Shown one piece after another: positions 32,751 through 41,512 of a DNA stretch of 64,000 bases. Numbering within the stretch: position 1 is the stretch's first letter; every line of letters starts with the position of its first letter. The notes under the pieces are model-generated. The model was not told the DNA's origin, did not search any database, and saw nothing but the letters and a program-made list of their open reading frames with translations. A program made the translations under genes and the position numbers. Location: positions 1-64,000 of the forward strand of contig JASBUR010000031.1 in NCBI GenBank assembly GCA_030147805.1. The letters are read 5' to 3'. This stretch comes from Sphingomonadaceae bacterium. GTDB taxonomy: Bacteria > Pseudomonadota > Alphaproteobacteria > Sphingomonadales > Sphingomonadaceae.

Positions 32751-33518
32751 TTGGGTATCTACCAACCGGACGTAAGGCTCACAGAGCAGGACAAGCGGCT
32801 TATCGTCCTGCTTGCGGGACTGCTTACGCAATCGGCCAGCGGCGGTGAGGGTAATCTGCCGGATACGCGCGCTGTAATTAATGATTCTGAGTGCGCGCAG
32901 TTAGTCCAGCTCCTTGAGGAATTCGTTGAAAGTAAGAAGTTCATAGAATCTGCTTACTTCGTCGAGAATATTACCCTGGGGTCAGCTCGTCCGAACGAGC
33001 AGTTGCGAGAGATTTATCTTAGCTGGCGCTCAAGGTACGGACGGCGACGAGCGCTTTCCTCCGCGCATTGGCAAGAGTTTCTCAACCGGCTCGGCGTAGA
33101 GGCCCGCTATGGGGGCTACCAGGCGGCGAGTACCGAAATTCGAGCTCGTATGATGCCAATTCCATACTTCGTTCGAATGGAACAGATGCTGCTCGAAAAC
33201 TCGGCGGTAGACCCTCGCGTGAGGCGTCTCATCATGGCCGTGTTAACGAAACATCTCGACGCCGTGGATGCCGCACGAAAGGGCGAGAATCCGCTAGCGG
33301 CTCGATCGGTGTCGAAAGTACCGATCGGCCTGCTGAACTTTCTTCGGCAAGATCGAGGTGCAGCTCTTAAGATGGGAAGCGTTTCAATAGCGAGGATCGC
33401 GAGCGTGATGGCGTTGGTGGCAGACACCTCGGTCATGTTCACCACGCGGGATTGGGGTGTAACCGGTACGCTCTCTTCCATTGCATCATCCCTGGCGTTC
33501 AGCGTGGCGGATGAATGA
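32751..33518 (+). CDS. AT-richer unknown protein, likely horizontally acquired
   Basis: The in-frame TTG at 32751 opens 255 aa (LGIYQPDVRLTEQDKRLIV...). The track's ORF begins inside nrdB and is a read-through. The DNA is visibly less GC-rich than the flanking genes and uses codons such as TTA and AGA rare elsewhere here, which suggests transfer. The protein is mixed alpha/beta in feel, with a hydrophobic C-terminal stretch (IARIASVMALVADTSVMF). I do not recognise it. Its stop overlaps the MOSC start as ATGA. Confidence 0.65.
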   Translation: MGIYQPDVRLTEQDKRLIVLLAGLLTQSASGGEGNLPDTRAVINDSECAQLVQLLEEFVESKKFIESAYFVENITLGSARPNEQLREIYLSWRSRYGRRRALSSAHWQEFLNRLGVEARYGGYQAASTEIRARMMPIPYFVRMEQMLLENSAVDPRVRRLIMAVLTKHLDAVDAARKGENPLAARSVSKVPIGLLNFLRQDRGAALKMGSVSIARIASVMALVADTSVMFTTRDWGVTGTLSSIASSLAFSVADE

Positions 33519-34051
33519 ATGTCGTCGCTCTTCACGCTGGGGCCGACGTCGCACTGTCCAAGCTATCCTGCTCATCGGTCAACTTAGTTACCGAACACGG
33601 CATCGACGGCGACCGCCATGCCGGCGCCACGCGCCGCCACCGCGCGCGCTTTCGGCCGACCGTCGAGGTGCCCAACCTCCGGCAGGTGCACCTGATCCAG
33701 TCCGAGCTGTTCGCCGAGCTCGCCGCCAAGGGCTTCGCGGTGGCGCCGGGCGAGATGGGCGAGAATGTCACCACCTCGGGGATCGACCTGCTGGCGCTGC
33801 CGACCGGCACGCGGCTGCGGCTCGGCGACGCCGCGGTGATCGAGCTGACCGGGCTGCGCACGCCCTGCTTCAAGCTCGACCGCTGGCAGCCGGGGCTCAA
33901 GCTCGCGACGATCGAGCGCGGCGCGCGCAACCAGATCCTCCTCAAGGCCGGGGTGATGGCGATCGTCGCCGCGGGCGGCGCGGTGCGCGCCGGCGACGCG
34001 ATCGCGGTCGCGCTGCCGCCCGAACCGCATGCGCGGCTGAAGCCGGTCTAG
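33515..34051 (+). CDS. MOSC domain-containing protein
   Basis: A 178-aa protein with the MOSC (molybdenum cofactor sulfurase C-terminal-like) pattern: VEVPNLRQVHLIQ, GEMGENVTTSGIDL, and a conserved cysteine in GLRTPCFKLDRW that could carry a persulfide. It probably delivers sulfur to or from Moco-type cofactors; the substrate is unknown. The first 30 or so codons look AT-richer like the preceding gene and then composition returns to the host type, hinting at a recombination joint inside the gene. Confidence 0.85.
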   Translation: MNVVALHAGADVALSKLSCSSVNLVTEHGIDGDRHAGATRRHRARFRPTVEVPNLRQVHLIQSELFAELAAKGFAVAPGEMGENVTTSGIDLLALPTGTRLRLGDAAVIELTGLRTPCFKLDRWQPGLKLATIERGARNQILLKAGVMAIVAAGGAVRAGDAIAVALPPEPHARLKPV

Positions 34052-34171
34052 CCGCCGCGTCGGGGCGGCCGGCGATGGAACTCGTAACGGAACCGATTCC
34101 AGCGGTTCGCCGTTGACTTCGGGAGCCCCGTTCGGGCTCGCGATGTTCTTTGCGTATGCGGTGACGATGCC

Positions 34172-34354
34172 ATGGCCGACTATCGGCTCTATTTTCTCAA
34201 TGCGAACAATCGGATCGTTCGCGCCGAGGACCTCGACTGCGCCGACGATGCCGCGGCGGTGGCGGCGGCCCAGGCGCTCGACCATGCCGCGTCGATCGAG
34301 ATCTGGAACCGGCTGCGGCTGGTCGGCCGCGTCGATCCCGCCGACCGGTCCTGA
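34172..34354 (+). CDS. Small acidic protein, unknown function
   Basis: A 60-aa protein (MADYRLYFLNANNRIVRAEDL...) with a compact pattern of strand then Ala-rich helix (DDAAAVAAAQALDHA). Similar small proteins are common in sphingomonads in my reading, but I cannot name a function. The upstream gap of about 120 bases holds a small hairpin and a possible TTGACT -35 box. Confidence 0.65.
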   Translation: MADYRLYFLNANNRIVRAEDLDCADDAAAVAAAQALDHAASIEIWNRLRLVGRVDPADRS

Positions 34355-34411
34355 GCCGCGGCGCTACGCCCGGCTTGGCAAGTGCGCCGCGGGCGCGCAA
34401 ACATCCGTTCC

Positions 34412-34918
34412 ATGTCAGCGATGCTCGCCGCCCTCATGCTCCTGCAGGCCGCCGGCCTGCCGCCCGCGCCGCAGTGGCGGCCCGACGCGCCGATCCCGCC
34501 GCCGAGCTCGATGGAACGGCCGCGCCCCGGCGCGGCCGGCGCCGCGGTCGGCGTGTCGAGCCGGCGCATCGCGCGCTCGCCCGACGGCCATTTCTACGCC
34601 GACGGGCTGGTCAACGGCGTCGGGGTGCGCTTCATCGTCGACACCGGCGCCGGGATGGTGATGCTGACGCCGCACGACGCGATGCGCGCCGGGATCGTCG
34701 TGGCGCCGGACGACTTCCGCATGCAGGCGCGCACCGCCGGCGGCACCACCGACGTCGCGCCGGTGACGCTGAAGCAAGTGGCGGTCGGCGAGCGGCAGGC
34801 GCGCGACGTCGCGGCGGTGGTGGCGAGCGTCGACACCGGCATCTCGCTGCTCGGGATGAGCTTCCTCCGCCACCTGAAGCGCGTCACCATCGAAAATGAC
34901 GTGCTCCACCTCGAATGA
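34412..34918 (+). CDS. Retropepsin-like aspartic protease (clan AA)
   Basis: A 168-aa protein with a weak signal peptide (MSAMLAALMLLQAAG) and a single retropepsin-fold domain. The catalytic Asp is in FIVDTGAGMVML, followed by the family's LLGMSFLRHL near the C-terminus. It would act as a dimer in the periplasm; substrates are unknown. ATG 34412 is preferred over the track's GTG because it starts the signal peptide cleanly. It overlaps the next gene by ATGA. Confidence 0.87.
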   Translation: MSAMLAALMLLQAAGLPPAPQWRPDAPIPPPSSMERPRPGAAGAAVGVSSRRIARSPDGHFYADGLVNGVGVRFIVDTGAGMVMLTPHDAMRAGIVVAPDDFRMQARTAGGTTDVAPVTLKQVAVGERQARDVAAVVASVDTGISLLGMSFLRHLKRVTIENDVLHLE

Positions 34919-35271
34919 CCGGCGCGATCGACGCCGACCATGTCGAGGCGCTGCTGCAGGCGTCGGCGCGCGCCGGGCAGGCGATGACCTATGGCGAGGT
35001 GCTGGCCGCGGTCGGCCTGAGCTTCTCGCGCCCCAAGATGCGCGCGCTGTGCAAGCTGCTCGACGACATCGACGCCGCGGCGCGCGGGCGCGGCGAACCC
35101 GAGCTGGCGGTGCTGGTGGTGCGCCAGTCGGACGGGCTGCCGGGGCAGGGCTGGTGGCTCGGCGGCCGGCCGCGCGCCGACGGCTATGCCGGGCCGTGGG
35201 AAGGCCCCGAGGCCGCCGCCTATGTTCGCCGCGTCCAGCGCGAGACCTTCGATTTCTGGAACGCGCGTTAA
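34915..35271 (+). CDS. Uncharacterised 118-aa protein
   Basis: Starts in the ATGA overlap with the protease gene, so it is probably co-translated. The protein shows a helical N-terminus (DADHVEALLQASARAGQAMTYGEVLAAVG), resembling a small winged-helix, then WWLGGRPRADGYAGPWEGP. The motif content suggests a soluble protein with a possible helix-turn-helix; I do not recognise a named family. Composition is native. Confidence 0.72.
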   Translation: MTGAIDADHVEALLQASARAGQAMTYGEVLAAVGLSFSRPKMRALCKLLDDIDAAARGRGEPELAVLVVRQSDGLPGQGWWLGGRPRADGYAGPWEGPEAAAYVRRVQRETFDFWNAR

Positions 35272-35319
35272 CCGAACCGGCTAACCGATTGTTAGCGCGG
35301 ACACGCGATACCGGGCGGC

Positions 35320-35532
35320 ATGCGTCACTACGAACGCCTCTTCCCGATCGCGATGCTCGCCAGCATCGCCGCGGGCGCCTGGTGCTTCGTCCAGGCCGAC
35401 GCGCTCGCCGCCACGCATAATTTTCTTGCCGCCGCCTTCGGGCTGCGGCTCGACGAGCGGATGCGCCAGCGCTGGTGGATCGTCGAGGACGACAGCGAAG
35501 AGGAGTGGTTGCGGTTGCGGACGCCGCGGTAG
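35320..35532 (+). CDS. Small single-pass membrane protein
   Basis: A 70-aa protein with one hydrophobic N-terminal helix (LFPIAMLASIAAGAWCFVQADALAA) and a basic/acidic tail (ERMRQRWWIVEDDSEEEW). No family is recognised. It ends just before a family I/II composite repeat. Confidence 0.65.
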   Translation: MRHYERLFPIAMLASIAAGAWCFVQADALAATHNFLAAAFGLRLDERMRQRWWIVEDDSEEEWLRLRTPR

Positions 35533-35556
35533 GGGGCTTACGTTCTCGTAAACATT

Positions 35557-35730
35557 GTCATCCCCGCGAAGGCGGGGACCCGCGGCTGCACACCCCAGGC
35601 GCTCATGCTGAGCTTGTCGAAGCAGGGTTGGCGCGCTGGGACGCTTCGGCAAGCTCGCCCTTCGACAAGCTCAGGGTGAGCGCAAAGGGAGGCGCTTGGT
35701 CCGAAGTGGATCCCCGCCTGCGCGGGGATG
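35557..35730. repeat. Nested composite repeat, family II inside family I
   Basis: Outer arms ATCCCCGCGAAGGCGGGG and CCCCGCCTGCGCGGGGAT are family I. Inside them sits a family II element with inverted arms GCTCATGCTGAGCTTGTCGA and TCGACAAGCTCAGGGTGAGC. The same nesting occurs at 40.3 kb, and a stand-alone family II copy is at 38.5 kb. It is located between two genes with no promoter visible. Confidence 0.85.
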
Positions 35731-35760
35731 CCGGGGCAGGGCGCGGCGCGCTTCGGCCCC

Positions 35761-36630
35761 CTACAGCGTCCGCGCCGCGAAGGTGTCGCAGGCCGCGACG
35801 CTGCCCTCCTTGTAGCCGACATTGAACCAGCGCATCCGCTGCACCGAGGTGCCGTGGGTGAAGCTGTCGGGCACGACGCGGCCCTGCGCCTGGCGCTGCA
35901 GCGTGTCGTCGCCGATCGCCGCGGCGGCATCGAGCGCCTCCTCGACGTCGCCGGGTTCGAGCCGCTCGGCATTGTCGCGGGCCCACAGGCCGGCGTAGCA
36001 GTCGGCCTGCAGCTCCATGCGCACCTGCAGCGCATTGGCCTCGGCCTCGCCGGCCTGCGCCTGCGCGCGGCGGACGCTGTCGGAGATGCCGGTCACCGTC
36101 TGGACATGGTGACCGACCTCGTGCGCGATGACATAGGCCTGCGCGAAGTCGCCCGGCGCGCCGAAGCGCTGCGACAGCTCGTCGAAGAAGCTGGTGTCGA
36201 GATAGAGTTTCTGGTCGGCCGGGCAGTAGAAGGGCCCCGTCGCCGCCTGCGCCGCGCCGCAGCCCGACTGGCCATAGCCGTCGTAGAGCACCAGCGTCGG
36301 CTCGGGATAATCCTGGCCTTCGGCGGCGAAGATCTTGCTCCAGGTCGTCTCGGTGGTTTCGAGCACGCGCGCCGAGAACTGGTCGGCGGCGCCGGGGGCG
36401 CCCGCCGGCTGGCCGACCTGCTGGCCGACCGGCTGCCGCGGCGCGCCGCCGCCGCCGCCAAGCCCGCCGAAGACGAAGAACAGGATTCCGACGACCACCA
36501 GGCCGCCGAGGCCGAGCCCGCGGCCCATGAACAGCAGCGGCAGCAGCCCGCCCAAGCCGCCGCCCAAGCCGCCGCCGCCGCCGGCCTGCCGTTCGATGTT
36601 GCTGCTGCCCTTCAGGTCGTCGAGGCGCAT
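35761..36630 (-). CDS. Neutral zinc metallopeptidase (YpfJ family)
   Basis: A 289-aa protein of the putative neutral zinc metallopeptidase family. It starts MRLDDLKGSSNIERQ, followed by a Gly-rich membrane segment (GLGGLVVVGILFFVFGG), and has the zinc motif HEVGHH and a downstream YCPADQKLYLDTSFF. The length and layout match the family. Function is not established. The 5' 521-aa ORF variant in the track is a frame shadow. Confidence 0.92.
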   Translation of the reverse strand: MRLDDLKGSSNIERQAGGGGGLGGGLGGLLPLLFMGRGLGLGGLVVVGILFFVFGGLGGGGGAPRQPVGQQVGQPAGAPGAADQFSARVLETTETTWSKIFAAEGQDYPEPTLVLYDGYGQSGCGAAQAATGPFYCPADQKLYLDTSFFDELSQRFGAPGDFAQAYVIAHEVGHHVQTVTGISDSVRRAQAQAGEAEANALQVRMELQADCYAGLWARDNAERLEPGDVEEALDAAAAIGDDTLQRQAQGRVVPDSFTHGTSVQRMRWFNVGYKEGSVAACDTFAARTL

Positions 36631-36707
36631 CGTCTGTCTCCGCTGGCGTCGCTGGATGAACCGGAACGCCGGCCAAAGGTTGCTCCACCCGAAGCGCTTT
36701 GCAAGAA

Positions 36708-37172
36708 ATGACCGTCATGAACCAGATCACCAGCGTCTCCGCCGTCGCGCACATCATCCAGCTCGCGGTGGCACCGGTGTTCCTGCTCGCCGGTATCGGC
36801 TCGATCCTCAACGTGCTGACCGCGCGGCTCGGCCGCGTCATCGACCGCGCGCGCGGCCTCGAGGCGCAGCTCGCCGAAACGCCTTCCGCGCAGCGCGCGC
36901 CGATGCTCGCGATGCTGCACGCGCTCGACCGCCGCATGGCGGTGGCGCATTGGGCGATCAGCTGCTGCACCGCCTCGGCGCTGTTCGTCTGCCTGGTGGT
37001 CGCGGTGCTGTTCCTTGGCGACATGACCGATCGCGGCTCGGCGCGGCTCGTCGCCGGCATGTTCATCGCCGCGATGGCGCTGATCGTGGCGGGACTCAGC
37101 CTGTTCCTGATCGAGGTCAACATCGCCACCCGCTCGGTGCGCGTCAGCCGCGAATGGCTGCCGCGCAAATGA
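36708..37172 (+). CDS. DUF2721 membrane protein
   Basis: A 154-aa protein with three hydrophobic helices (IQLAVAPVFLLAGIGSILNVL; ISCCTASALFVCLVVAVLFLG; LVAGMFIAAMALIVAGLSLFLIEV) and a basic loop containing ARLGRVIDRARGLE, the DUF2721 signature. Function is unknown. ATG 36708 follows the divergent metallopeptidase gene; the track start is an upstream TTG. Confidence 0.85.
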   Translation: MTVMNQITSVSAVAHIIQLAVAPVFLLAGIGSILNVLTARLGRVIDRARGLEAQLAETPSAQRAPMLAMLHALDRRMAVAHWAISCCTASALFVCLVVAVLFLGDMTDRGSARLVAGMFIAAMALIVAGLSLFLIEVNIATRSVRVSREWLPRK

Positions 37173-37339
37173 GGCTACCGTAACCAACCGGGGTGCCGTT
37201 CATTTCGGCTTCATCGTAACATGGTCTATAACCGGCGCATCGGAAGGGCGCGTCCGTTGACACCGCGATATTTGCGGCGCCCTGGGTTTTCCGACGATCT
37301 GGCGCCCGCTCGGGCGCACGGCCGCCGCAACGGTCCGGT

Positions 37340-37555
37340 ATGGTGATTGACATGACGACTTCGGACATCCGCTCGCTCGAGGGCCTCCTCGGGCAGATCC
37401 GCACCATCCACGAGGAGCTGGCCGAGCGCCACGCCGGCCTCGCGGTGCTGCACATGGATGCTGCGATGGCCGCGCTCGAAAGCCACATCCGCCGCCAGCG
37501 CGACGGCAGCGACGGCACGTTGCGCCCCACCGCCTCACGCGAGATGCGCGCCTGA
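37340..37555 (+). CDS. Small helical protein, unknown function
   Basis: A 71-aa predicted coiled-coil-like protein (IRSLEGLLGQIRTIHEELAERHAGL...). Start ATG 37340; ATG 37352 (MTTSDIRSL) is equally possible. A perfect TTGACA -35 hexamer is at 37257-37262 but its -10 is unclear. The role is unknown. Confidence 0.6.
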   Translation: MVIDMTTSDIRSLEGLLGQIRTIHEELAERHAGLAVLHMDAAMAALESHIRRQRDGSDGTLRPTASREMRA

Positions 37556-37611
37556 CCGCCCGCGGCGCGCTTCCGCGTCGCACCGTCTCGCTTTCGGCAT
37601 CGAAGACTGGC

Positions 37612-38487
37612 ATGGGCGCCGGCATGAAGCTCGCCCGTCTCCTGCTCGCGCTCTGCGCGCTCGCTCTGCTGCCCCGTCCCGCCTTCGCCTGGGGCGAATA
37701 TGGCCACCGCACGCTCGCCAGCATCGCCTGGGCGCATCTGACGCCAGCGGCGAAGGCCGAGGTGACTCGGCTGCTCAAGGCCGAGGTGCAGGTCGAGACG
37801 CCCGAATGCCCGCTGCGGACGATCGAGGATGCCAGCTACTGGCCCGACTGCATCCGCGGCATGGGCGACCGCTTCAACTATTCCTTCCCCTGGCATTATC
37901 AGAACATCCACGTCTGCAAGGACTTCGACGCCAAGGCGAACTGCCCCGACGGCAATTGCGTCTCGGCGCAGGTCACCCGCCACGCCAAGCTCATCGCCAG
38001 CCCGAAGATCCCCGACCGCGAGAAACTGATGTCGCTCGCCTGGCTCGTGCATTTCGTCGGCGACATGCACCAGCCGATGCATTCGGGCGACGCCGCCGAC
38101 CGCGGCGGCAACAACGTCAAGGCGGCCTATGGCTACAAGGCGCCCGAGCGGATGAACCTGCACCGCATCTGGGATTCGGAGCTCGCCGAGCGGTCGCTCA
38201 GCGAGCCGCCGGGCGACGTCGCCGGACTGCTGTCGCAGATCACCCCGGCGCTCGCCGACCAGTGGCGGCAGGGCGGCGTCGCCGACTGGCTCAGGGACGG
38301 CTGGCAGGCGTCGAAGACCTACACCTATGGCAAGCTGCCGGCGGTCGACGTCTGCGTGGCGCCGCCGACCGCGCGCGTGCTGATCGACGAAGCCTATGTC
38401 GCCGCGACTCGCGAGACGGTGCGCGAGCAGACCAAGAAGGGCGGCGTCCGGCTGGCGAAGATGCTCAACGAGGCGTTCGCGAAGTAG
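37612..38487 (+). CDS. S1/P1 nuclease
   Basis: A 291-aa secreted zinc nuclease of the S1/P1 family. The signal peptide ends RPAFA, leaving mature N-terminal WGEYGHRT, whose Trp and His are zinc ligands in this family. HFVGDMHQPMHSGDAADRGGNN supplies further ligands. It hydrolyses single-stranded DNA/RNA in the periplasm or medium. ATG 37624 is an alternative start. Confidence 0.93.
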   Translation: MGAGMKLARLLLALCALALLPRPAFAWGEYGHRTLASIAWAHLTPAAKAEVTRLLKAEVQVETPECPLRTIEDASYWPDCIRGMGDRFNYSFPWHYQNIHVCKDFDAKANCPDGNCVSAQVTRHAKLIASPKIPDREKLMSLAWLVHFVGDMHQPMHSGDAADRGGNNVKAAYGYKAPERMNLHRIWDSELAERSLSEPPGDVAGLLSQITPALADQWRQGGVADWLRDGWQASKTYTYGKLPAVDVCVAPPTARVLIDEAYVAATRETVREQTKKGGVRLAKMLNEAFAK

Positions 38488-38530
38488 GCGGGGCGGGGGA
38501 TCGCGGGCCAGTACCGACGACGCCCGCCGT

Positions 38531-38620
38531 TCGCGCTCACCCTGAGCTTGTCGAAGGGCGAGCTTGCCGAGGCGCCGCAGCGCGCCAATCCTGCTTCGAC
38601 AAGCTCAGCATGAGCGCTGG
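38531..38620. repeat. Family II palindromic repeat, stand-alone copy
   Basis: Inverted arms GCTCACCCTGAGCTTGTCGA and TCGACAAGCTCAGCATGAGC, about 90 bp overall. The same arms are found inside the family I elements at 35.6 and 40.3 kb. It lies between the nuclease and the monooxygenase genes; the track's long monooxygenase ORF reads through it. Confidence 0.82.
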
Positions 38621-38755
38621 GGGGTGAGAGGGTGGCGTGCCAGTTCGCCCGGAAGTGGCAGCAGGGTAAGCGCCCCCCCGCCCACCCATATGGCTAGGCT
38701 GTTCGCCCCCACCGCCGCGGGTTACGCTCCGGCGAAACGACCGGGGAGGGGTTGC

Positions 38756-40273
38756 ATGGCGGAGGCCGATCCACGCGCAGGTGCAGCGGCGGAGGCGACG
38801 CGCGTCACCGCGGTGATCGTCGGCGCCGGCATGTCGGGGCTGCTCGCCGGCATCAAGCTGAAGGAGCGCGGCATCGACGATTTCGTCATCCTCGAACGCT
38901 CCGACTCGGTCGGCGGCACTTGGTACGACAACTGCTATCCCGGCGCCTCGTGCGACGTGCCGAGCCACCTCTACAGCTACAGCTTCGCCCCCAACCCCAA
39001 CTGGACGCGCGCCTTCGCGCGCCAGCCCGAGATCCTCGCCTATTTCCGCGACATCGCCGATCGCTACGGCCTCAACGCGCACATCGGCTTCGGCACCGAG
39101 GTGGCGGGCGCCGCCTTCGACGAGACCGCGGGCACCTGGCGCGTCGCCGCCGCCGACGGCCGCCGCTGGACGGCGCGCATCCTCATCGTCGGCGCCGGGC
39201 AATTGAACCGGCCCTGGACCCCCGACATCCCCGGCAAGGACGGCTTCGCCGGGGTGCAGTTCCACTCGGCGCGCTGGAACCGCGACATCGACCTCACCGG
39301 CCAGCGCGTCGCCTCGATCGGCAACGGCGCCAGCGCCGTCCAGTACATCCCCGAGATCGCGCCGCTCGCCGAAAAGCTCACGATCTTCCAGCGCTCGTCG
39401 AACTGGATCATCCCGCGCCCCGACGAGGAGATCACCCCGGCGCAGCACGCGCGCTTCCGCCGCTTCCCGATCCTTCGGAAGGCGCTCAGGCTGCTGATCT
39501 ATTCGATCAACGAGAGCCGCTGGGGCGCCTTCGCCCGCGCGGGCAGCTGGGCGTCGAAGCGGCTCGAGAAGATGGCGCGCGACCATCTCGCCGCGCAGGT
39601 CCACGATCCGAAGCTGCGCGAGACGCTGACCCCCGACTATCCGATCGGCTGCAAGCGCATCCTGATCACCGACGATTACTACCCCGCGGTCTGCCGCCCC
39701 AACGTCGAGATCGTCACCGAACCGATCGCGCGCATCGTGCCCGAGGGCATCGAGACCGCATCGGGGCGCCGCATCCCGCTTGACGTCATCGTCTGGGGCA
39801 CCGGCTTCGAGACCGCGGGCTTCCTGATGCCGATCGACATCACCGGCCGCGCCGGGCAGCGGCTGCACGACGTCTGGGCGAAGGGCGCCGAGGCCTATCG
39901 CGGCGTCACCGTCACCGGCTTCCCCAACATGTTCGTGATGTACGGCCCCAACACCAACCTCGGCCACAACAGCATCATCTTCATGTCCGAACGGCAGATG
40001 GATTACATCCTGCCGCTGATCGACACGATCCTGGCGCGCGACCTCGTGCTGCTCGACGTCAAGCCCGAGGTGCAGGCCGCCTACAACCGCCGCCTGCAGG
40101 ACCGGCTCGCCTCGACCGTCTGGGCGGCCGATTGCGGCAGCTGGTACAAGCACGACGGCAAGATCACCAACAACTGGTCGGGATCGACGATCGAGTTCTG
40201 GCGGCAGATGCGCCGCGTCGACCTCGACAGCTACGAGCTGGTGCCGCGCGAACGGTCCAAGGCGGCGGCGTAG
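38756..40273 (+). CDS. Baeyer-Villiger-type flavin monooxygenase
   Basis: A 505-aa class B flavoprotein monooxygenase. Two Rossmann motifs (VGAGMSGLLAGIKL and IGNGASAVQYIPEI), GGTWYDNCYPGASCD, and the BVMO-type FxGxxxHxxxW fingerprint FAGVQFHSARW. It inserts oxygen into ketones or oxidises heteroatoms using NADPH. ATG 38756 has a GGGGAGGGG site; the extra residues in the track are a repeat read-through. Confidence 0.92.
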   Translation: MAEADPRAGAAAEATRVTAVIVGAGMSGLLAGIKLKERGIDDFVILERSDSVGGTWYDNCYPGASCDVPSHLYSYSFAPNPNWTRAFARQPEILAYFRDIADRYGLNAHIGFGTEVAGAAFDETAGTWRVAAADGRRWTARILIVGAGQLNRPWTPDIPGKDGFAGVQFHSARWNRDIDLTGQRVASIGNGASAVQYIPEIAPLAEKLTIFQRSSNWIIPRPDEEITPAQHARFRRFPILRKALRLLIYSINESRWGAFARAGSWASKRLEKMARDHLAAQVHDPKLRETLTPDYPIGCKRILITDDYYPAVCRPNVEIVTEPIARIVPEGIETASGRRIPLDVIVWGTGFETAGFLMPIDITGRAGQRLHDVWAKGAEAYRGVTVTGFPNMFVMYGPNTNLGHNSIIFMSERQMDYILPLIDTILARDLVLLDVKPEVQAAYNRRLQDRLASTVWAADCGSWYKHDGKITNNWSGSTIEFWRQMRRVDLDSYELVPRERSKAAA

Positions 40274-40283
40274 CGGCCCAGCC

Positions 40284-40460
40284 TTCATCCCCGCGAAGGC
40301 GGGGACCCACCCGAGACCAAGCTCTACCCTTTGCGCTCACCCTGAGCATGCCGAAGGGCGAGCTTGCTCCACCCCCTCGGCGCGCCAACCCTGCTTCGAC
40401 AAGCTCAGCATGAGCGCTTGGGGTGTGCTGGAGTGGGTCCCCGCCTGCGCGGGGATGACA
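40284..40460. repeat. Nested composite repeat, family II inside family I (second copy)
   Basis: Outer family I arms TCATCCCCGCGAAGGCGGGG and CCCCGCCTGCGCGGGGATGA enclose a family II core with arms GCTCACCCTGAGCATGCCGA and TCGACAAGCTCAGCATGAGC. The arrangement matches 35.6 kb, showing the two families associate repeatedly rather than once. Confidence 0.85.
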
Positions 40461-40491
40461 GGCAAGGGGGGAAGGGCGGAGTCAGGGGCCC

Positions 40492-41391
40492 TCACTCGGC
40501 GATATAGCGCCACGCTCCCGTCGCATCGCGCTTCCACACGGTGAAGAACGGGACCTTGTCGGGCTGGCCGGCGGGCGGCTTCGCCTTGGCGCGGATATGG
40601 CCGAAGGTCACGCCGAGGTCGCCGCCCGGCGCCACCAGCACGCCGGCGTCGGGGCCCCAGTCGAGCGGGCTCTCGGTCTCGGGGCCGAAGTTGCTCGCCG
40701 CGATCGTCGCCGCGCCGATCGCGAAGCCGGCGCCGCCGCCCATGTTCATCGCGTCGTCATGGCCCCATTTGGCGAAGGCGGCGCGCAGCCCGATCACCTG
40801 CGCCTCGGCGGCGAAGGCGCGTTCGGCGGCGGCGAGCGCCTGCGCCGCGTCGCCGGCGCTCGCCGGCGCGCCGGCGGGCAGCGAGGGCGGCAGCATCGCC
40901 GTCGACACCGCGCCCGCCGGCCGCGGCACGCGCTTGTAGGCGGCGACGCGCCAGCCCTCGGGCTGCCGCACCCAATAGGCGAGATACTTGCCCGGCCGCT
41001 CGGGCTTGCCCGGCTCGCGCGTGGTGATGAAGCCGAAGCTGAAGCCGTGGCTGCCGTCGGCCGACACGCCGCCGCGCACCGGTGCCCAGCCGACGCGCGC
41101 CACCTTGTTCGCCGGGTTCGAGCCGAGCAGCGCCACCGCGTCGGCCTTCGACGCGGTGAAGCCGCCCGCCGGCGTCGGCATCCGCACGTCGTCGGCGAAC
41201 ATCGCCGACAGCGCGGTGACGACGTCGACCTCGGCCGCCGCCGCCGCGAACGCGCGGTCGGCGGCGAGCAGCGACTCGACCGCCGCCTGCGCCGCGGCGG
41301 GCGCCGTCGGGGCCGCGGCGGGCTGCGCGGCGACGGGGGCGGGGAGGAGCGCGGCGAGCGCCAGCGCCGCGGCGGCAGAAAAAAGCTTCAT
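40492..41391 (-). CDS. Secreted tandem NTF2-like (DUF4440) protein
   Basis: A 299-aa protein with signal peptide (MKLFSAAAALALAALLPAPVAA) and two SnoaL/DUF4440-type NTF2-like domains in tandem. The first contains ADRAFAAAAAEVDVVTALSAMFADDV and YLAYWVRQPEGWRVAAYKRV; the second is AERAFAAEAQVIGLRAAFAKWG with FFTVWKRDATGAWRYIAE. No catalytic function is known for such proteins. The 509-aa track ORF extends upstream into non-coding DNA; the MKLF start with a GAGAG site is preferred. Confidence 0.88.
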   Translation of the reverse strand: MKLFSAAAALALAALLPAPVAAQPAAAPTAPAAAQAAVESLLAADRAFAAAAAEVDVVTALSAMFADDVRMPTPAGGFTASKADAVALLGSNPANKVARVGWAPVRGGVSADGSHGFSFGFITTREPGKPERPGKYLAYWVRQPEGWRVAAYKRVPRPAGAVSTAMLPPSLPAGAPASAGDAAQALAAAERAFAAEAQVIGLRAAFAKWGHDDAMNMGGGAGFAIGAATIAASNFGPETESPLDWGPDAGVLVAPGGDLGVTFGHIRAKAKPPAGQPDKVPFFTVWKRDATGAWRYIAE

Positions 41392-41512
41392 CTCTCGGGC
41401 CTTCTTTGCTAGGAGGCCGCCGCACCCGCCGGCCCGCCTCGTCGATGCCGCGCTTTTGGTGCGATTAGGACTAAATGGCGAGCCGGTTTCGGCACATGCC
41501 ACTGGTCGATTC

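Noticed and set aside
34074-34115. 13-codon ORF before the small gene at 34172
   Set aside because: Too short and lacking a ribosome site to claim as a leader peptide.
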